A stretch of 64,000 nt of DNA from Amorphochlora amoebiformis (lineage: Eukaryota > Cercozoa > Chlorarachniophyceae). The stretch lies in NCBI GenBank assembly GCA_054601695.1, contig BAAHQB010000096.1, positions 124,001 through 188,000 of the forward strand, given 5' to 3'. The position numbers were made by a program, and so were the translations under genes. Below the pieces are notes generated by a model. That model did not search any database and had not been told where the DNA came from. It saw only the letters and a program-made list of their open reading frames with translations. Positions 1-64,000 of this stretch are shown here, in pieces (positions within the stretch are counted from its first letter, which is position 1; every line of letters starts with the position of its first letter).

Positions 1-62
1 ATATATATATATGTACATATTCGACATAATATTCTTGACAAATGGTGTTGTATTCATATCAG

Positions 63-1906
<1,844 letters not shown>

Positions 1907-3126
1907 CGAAGGAGTGGAGTTTCGGTTGCACTCAGGATATCTCAACAACGACAAGTAAAAGTACATAGTCGCCCTAGAATATTCTGATATTAAAGCTAGT
2001 TCAGTTGCCCAATAAATACCACGCAATGCATATAGGACTGATGATGTGAGCTTCTTAGGATAAATGATAATGTATATATGGCCTGATTATGAATAAGTGT
2101 CTGGAGTGTTACAGACAGATATGAATTTTAGTGCAGAGAGCCGAAAATTCTGAGAATTCTGAATGCAAATAATTATTAGTTCCGGGCTGTACTATCTAGA
2201 CTATATCTAGTATATATTCTCTAGATTCTAGCCGCTACAATCTGTAGAATCTAGACAATGAATAGAATGAGTTACCTAGTATACGTGGTGTATCATGATT
2301 CATGACTATATACTAGATTAGTAGAAGGCACACATACATCCTAGATATTATGGATACATACACGTCTGAGCTTTATATTATATCCATATGTATATTTTTA
2401 AATATAAATGTACTAGATATATATCGATATGTTCATATTACTAATAGATCCACGAGTTTCGATCTAATTTTGTACTGTCTATCAGTGTTCTAAGTGCGTA
2501 ATGACATACTTATATCATATGCGTAAGCAACAGACGTAGCCTCATATGCGTATCTACATACGTATTAATAGACGTAAACAACGCAACAATACGAATACCA
2601 CATACATACGCACATACGTATACTCCATGCGTTTTGTTTTCCATGTGCATGTACTCTAGATACTAGATACGTATGTCAAATACGTACGCACTTACGTACC
2701 TACGAATGTACACAGATGCGTACATTGTTACGTGTAGGTACAATCAATCTAACATAAGCATCAACATACGTACCAACGTACTTGTGCAATGCATTACTCA
2801 ACAACTTACTAGACTTAACATGCATATCAACACGCGTATCTCTATTAAGTATCTAAACGATATCCTACGTACGTGCGTACTATCGATACCAAAATTACCA
2901 GAAAAAAGGACTATTACTAATGATATCTGAAACAAGTCTAGACAAGTAGTTACAATATAACAGATACCTAGACTAATTCAACAATGTTGATGGGTCACAA
3001 TATCTAGAGTATAATCGTTCACTATTGAATCCCGGTATTCTTGGACAATAACTGCTCATATCTAATCTAGCATATCTTATCGTTGAACATGGTGTCCGAT
3101 AGCACTAATAAATACTCTTAATTGTT
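1907..3126. other. Intergenic region between convergent genes
   Basis: About 1.2 kb between the BTB stop and the flippase stop, which face each other. It lacks long TA arrays and holds many short CTAGA, TACGTA and ACGTAC words without an obvious tandem unit. I see no gene in it. Both 3' UTRs and polyadenylation signals must lie here, but no single signal stands out. Confidence 0.6.
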
Positions 3127-42387
<39,261 letters not shown>

Positions 42388-42937
42388 TGAAGTTGTTCGA
42401 CGGATATCTAATAAATAAATACCGAAATATGTAAATAGGATATATCGATATTAAACTAAAGTAATATCCATGTATCTAAATACCAATATCTGGTCAGTGG
42501 ATTGAATGGTTCGTCGGAAGCCACACTGTACTCTCGTCGGCTCATGGTCCTCCTTTGGGCCCTCTGGGGCCCGCTAAAAGAATCCTCGATGGTGACCACC
42601 ACACCTTGTATCTTGTATTAACCATTCGAATACAAAAGCTTTCTTTCGAATTGATACGTTTTCCCTCACGTATTGGAGCCTCAAAGTCAACGGGATGTCT
42701 AAAGTGGTTTAACTCCAGCCTCTTAACAAGGCCTGTTTGACACCTTGAGATTTCCAACTAGCCTTGAATGTTATCATATGCTTATTTCACTCATGTCCCA
42801 AGGTTCAAAGATGTTTCACATCCTTATACACATTTTTCCGGGGAATGCGTTCACGGCCCGAGAAAGCATATATACTGGTCTTGTAAATGTTTACAGGGGT
42901 TTTTCAGGAAATCGAGACTAGCTTAATGATACATTAG
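42388..42937. promoter_or_regulatory. Divergent intergenic region, probable shared promoter
   Basis: About 550 bases of ordinary composition between the flippase start on minus and the first zinc-finger-like exon on plus. There is no TA array. No TATA box or other element can be named with confidence. The 5' end of the zinc-finger gene, including its start codon, may lie within it. Confidence 0.45.
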
Positions 42938-53090
<10,153 letters not shown>

Positions 53091-53191
53091 ATGCCGAAAA
53101 GATAACCCCTTTTATAATCGTGCCAAAGAGGGGCGTTTTAATATTGTATGTAAGTGTTTCCCGTCTGCCTTCAGCAATCTATGAGTTTACA

Positions 53192-53254
<63 letters not shown>

Positions 53255-53257
53255 ATA

Positions 53258-53315
<58 letters not shown>

Positions 53316-53375
53316 GTATATTTATGTGTGCGTATGTGTGTATATAAGATATATCTATATGTGTACACACACACT

Positions 53376-53408
<33 letters not shown>

Positions 53409-53411
53409 ATA

Positions 53412-53459
<48 letters not shown>

Positions 53460-53842
53460 GTGTGCGTATGTGTGTATATAAGATATATCTATATGTGTAC
53501 ACACACACTTATATATATGTTATGCATATCCATCAAGGGTATATCAACCAATAGTAGTACGGTAAGCCGAATTAATATACTTTTAAGTAAGTGTATACAT
53601 AAGAGCTTGGATAATACTTAAGAGTACAGAAAACAGCTTAGGGGAGAATTGAGCGTCTAGATATGCTTAGGTAAGCTGCCTTGTCAGTATGAAAGTGTTC
53701 AGTTGATTCTTCAAGAATTTTCTGTATATTTGAATTGGTGGTGTCATGTTTGAATATATACATATATATATATACATATATATATACATATATATATATA
53801 TGTGTGTGTGTGTGTGTTTGTGCGTGTGTGCGTGTGTGCGCG

Positions 53843-53893
<51 letters not shown>

Positions 53894-53971
53894 TATTTAT
53901 ATAAATACACTTGTACATATTAGCGTATACATACATGCACATGTAGTACATATAATTTCAAAAAATACATG

Positions 53972-54016
<45 letters not shown>

Positions 54017-54067
54017 TGTGTGTGTATACATATATACATATAATGTGTGTGCGTATCAAATATATTT

Positions 54068-54117
<50 letters not shown>

Positions 54118-54156
54118 ATGTGCATTTCATTATACAAGTATGTATGTCTTGCATAC

Positions 54157-54190
<34 letters not shown>

Positions 54191-54212
54191 TTGAAAACAT
54201 ACACATATACAC

Positions 54213-54248
<36 letters not shown>

Positions 54249-54344
54249 AAATGAAGCCAAACCAAGCCAAATATGTAAAGTATATATATATTAATATTTA
54301 TACATATATATATATAGTATAACGTTACGGTGTCATTGAATTTA

Positions 54345-54416
<72 letters not shown>

Positions 54417-54495
54417 ATTCTCAATATTACTAGTCTTATATTATCATTACAATCATTATTATTATTATTATCACATGCTAACAATATAATATTAG
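53091..54495. other. Unassigned region after the zinc-finger gene
   Basis: Holds (TA)n, (TG)n and a duplicated block (53325-53395 and 53458-53515, GTGCGTATGTGTGTATATAA). A minus-strand segment at 53641-53732 has an ATACAG acceptor and the open reading KILEESTEHFHTDKAAYL to a TAA, so a minus-strand gene end is possible. Evidence is too thin to call a gene. Confidence 0.4.
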
Positions 54496-54579
54496 TTTTG
54501 TTATTACCGTTCTTGACTCCCTATTTAGTGTTTTTGTGAGTATTTATACTGGTATTGTATATTCATAATCCATTTATAT

Positions 54580-54658
<79 letters not shown>

Positions 54659-54826
54659 TGTATATTATATATATATATATATATATTTATGCACATATAT
54701 GTTTGATACTTACATATGTAGTAAGTTATATAACTTATGATATACAATATACATATATATATATATATATGAATATATAGATGTATATATATATATATAT
54801 GTGTGTGTGTATATATATATACATAC

Positions 54827-54857
<31 letters not shown>

Positions 54858-55165
54858 TATATATATATATGTATATATATATATATGAACAGACATATGA
54901 ATTTATATATATATATATATATATATGTACATACATATGTATATGTATATATTTATATATTGTAGCATGATAATATTACATATATATATATATATATAAT
55001 TGTATGTATGGATACATAATTGTATATTCATGTCATAAATTTCTTTTAGTATGTATGCTCGACCATTGATAACTACATATAAAATTATTGTTTTATTCAC
55101 CATAGTTTTACCTATTACATATCATAAGATCATTTGGTTTGGCTATACTTTGGAATGGTATATAC

Positions 55166-55223
<58 letters not shown>

Positions 55224-55317
55224 TATATATGTATATTATATATATATATATATATAATTATATATATATACCTTTGGCAATACTGTTCTTCTATGGCTCC
55301 TTCGGATTGTCTGTGAG
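54496..55317 (+). CDS. Possible membrane-protein exons
   Basis: Candidate exons are 54496-54535 ([18 protein letters not shown] donor), 55050-55157 ([29 protein letters not shown] acceptor) and a segment ending at 55317 ([22 protein letters not shown] donor). All are hydrophobic and the first two agree in phase. The third lacks an AG acceptor on plus. The minus strand there has both an acceptor (CACAG) and donor (GTATAT) around 55271-55309, so strand is uncertain. Confidence 0.35.
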
Positions 55318-55517
55318 GTGAGTTTCTTTGAATATGTAAATATATATATATATATATATACATATTTAATCACACATATGTATACAACATACACATTTCG
55401 CACACATCATCCTAACCAATCCAAATTCAAAACAATTTCAAACCCACCCATGACAACTGTCTTAATAACCTCTAATACCCATATTAAAACCTATTTTCAA
55501 AACCTCTAATAATAGAG

Positions 55518-55645
55518 TGCATTTCGACTATTTTCGAGACCATTGGTCTTACCACCACCAGCACTCCAGCATACAGTAACGCTCGCATGCATGAGAGCAA
55601 CCTACTTGAGTTGGAGCTAGGGTTGAGCCTTGGAAGGGGGGGGGG
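55518..55645 (+). CDS. Tentative exon leading into the coiled-coil gene
   Basis: Open frame CISTIFETIGLTTTSTPAY, later NLLELELGLSLGRG, ending at a G run with a GTGAGG donor. It would join the next exon in phase 2. The acceptor is AT-rich and weak. Confidence 0.35.
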
Positions 55646-55805
55646 GGTGAGGAGGAGGGAAACAACTAGGTAATTGAGGAGTTTTTTTGTCGTTTTTGTG
55701 GTTTTTGTGGTTTTTGTGGTTTTCATGTTTGGGGGTTGGTTTTGGTGTATGGTTGTGTGTATGAATATGTTGTGTGTGTGAATGAGATATATATATATGT
55801 GTGTG

Positions 55806-55858
<53 letters not shown>

Positions 55859-56015
55859 TATATATATAAATGTATGTGGGTGTGGGTGTGTAGTGTATCC
55901 GTGTAAGTTAAAAGTGTAGTGGAGTATTATGGTGTGAGTCAATGTGCAAACAGATCTAATTTTGTGTGTGTATATACATATATTTATATGTGTGTGTGTA
56001 TTTTACATATATGTT

Positions 56016-56055
<40 letters not shown>

Positions 56056-56248
56056 CATGTGTGTGCATGTGTATACATGTATATGTGCGTGTGTGTGTGT
56101 GTATGATACACATATACACATATTTTCATGTTTGTATACAAATATACATATACATAGATACATTTTTTGTGTATTTAGGTATAATATATGCACATGTATG
56201 AGTAGACCAGTAGCGTGCAAAGAATATGCATATATAGTTTTTTTCTGA

Positions 56249-56300
<52 letters not shown>

Positions 56301-56332
56301 ATATATATATATATGTAGAGAATTATATATAG

Positions 56333-63736
<7,404 letters not shown>

Positions 63737-63753
63737 GTGGTTATATATATATT

Positions 63754-63788
<35 letters not shown>

Positions 63789-64000
63789 TTATATACGTGT
63801 GTGTGTGTGTGTGTATTATATATATACATATGTATATATATACATATATATACATATATACATATACATATATGTATGTGTGTATATATATATATATATA
63901 TTTATTACAATTACGTACATACAATTTATACATATATATATATATATATGAATATTTTATGTATACATATATACATATATACATATATATATATGTACAT

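Noticed and set aside
55605-55645. Possible frameshift from a run of G
   Set aside because: The G run at 55635-55646 may be a sequencing-length problem. It is at the edge of a tentative exon and does not support any claim by itself.

Overview
This is eukaryotic nuclear DNA, very rich in (TA)n microsatellite. Nearly all the long open frames are translated microsatellite (Tyr-Ile, Arg-Ala or Lys runs) and are not genes. The real genes are cut into very short exons, commonly 25-130 nt, separated by introns that are mostly (TA)n. I rebuilt them by hand from GT/AG boundaries, reading-phase agreement between neighbouring exons and recognisable protein motifs. All exon coordinates are therefore predictions from sequence, not transcript-supported. 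The genetic code appears standard. The organism cannot be named. The extreme exon fragmentation, scattered TTAGGG-like tracts and a non-LTR retrotransposon with terminal C2H2 fingers point to an intron-rich eukaryote, either a protist or an early-branching animal.

Layout from left to right: (1) 1-1906, plus strand, the 3' end of a gene with a BTB/T1 potassium-channel tetramerisation-like domain. (2) 1907-3126, a short intergenic space between convergent genes. (3) 3127-42387, minus strand, one complete P4-type ATPase (phospholipid flippase) gene of about 70 exons and roughly 1,340 residues. It carries the DGET, PISL, DKTGTLT, SPDE, KGAD, TGD and GDGxND signatures in the right order, although exons make up only about a tenth of its 39 kb. 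A non-LTR retrotransposon reverse transcriptase with an intact frame (34998-36449) sits in one of its introns on the opposite strand. (4) About 42388-42937, a divergent promoter region. (5) 42.9-53.09 kb, plus strand, a C2H2 zinc-finger gene in which introns interrupt the fingers themselves. (6) 53.1-56.3 kb, a poorly resolved stretch with possible membrane-protein exons. (7) 56.3-63.7 kb and running off the right edge, plus strand, a coiled-coil gene whose 3' part is a tandem array of a repeated exon pair.

The recurring theme is small-scale duplication of exons and exon edges together with their splice sites, bounded by TA arrays. It is seen in all four multi-exon genes: a triplicated exon end in the BTB gene; a complete duplicated exon, about eleven copies of another exon end and smaller duplications in the flippase; arrays of exon starts and ends in the zinc-finger gene; and five and a half copies of an exon pair in the coiled-coil gene. 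In that last gene the copies keep open frames and matching phases, so they probably lengthen the protein.

Other repeats are degenerate telomere-like TTAGGG/CCCTAA tracts inside introns, a CCGTAA variant confined to the right end, a palindromic minisatellite, a 430-bp GC dinucleotide array, a 215-bp poly(A) tract and several purine/pyrimidine tracts.
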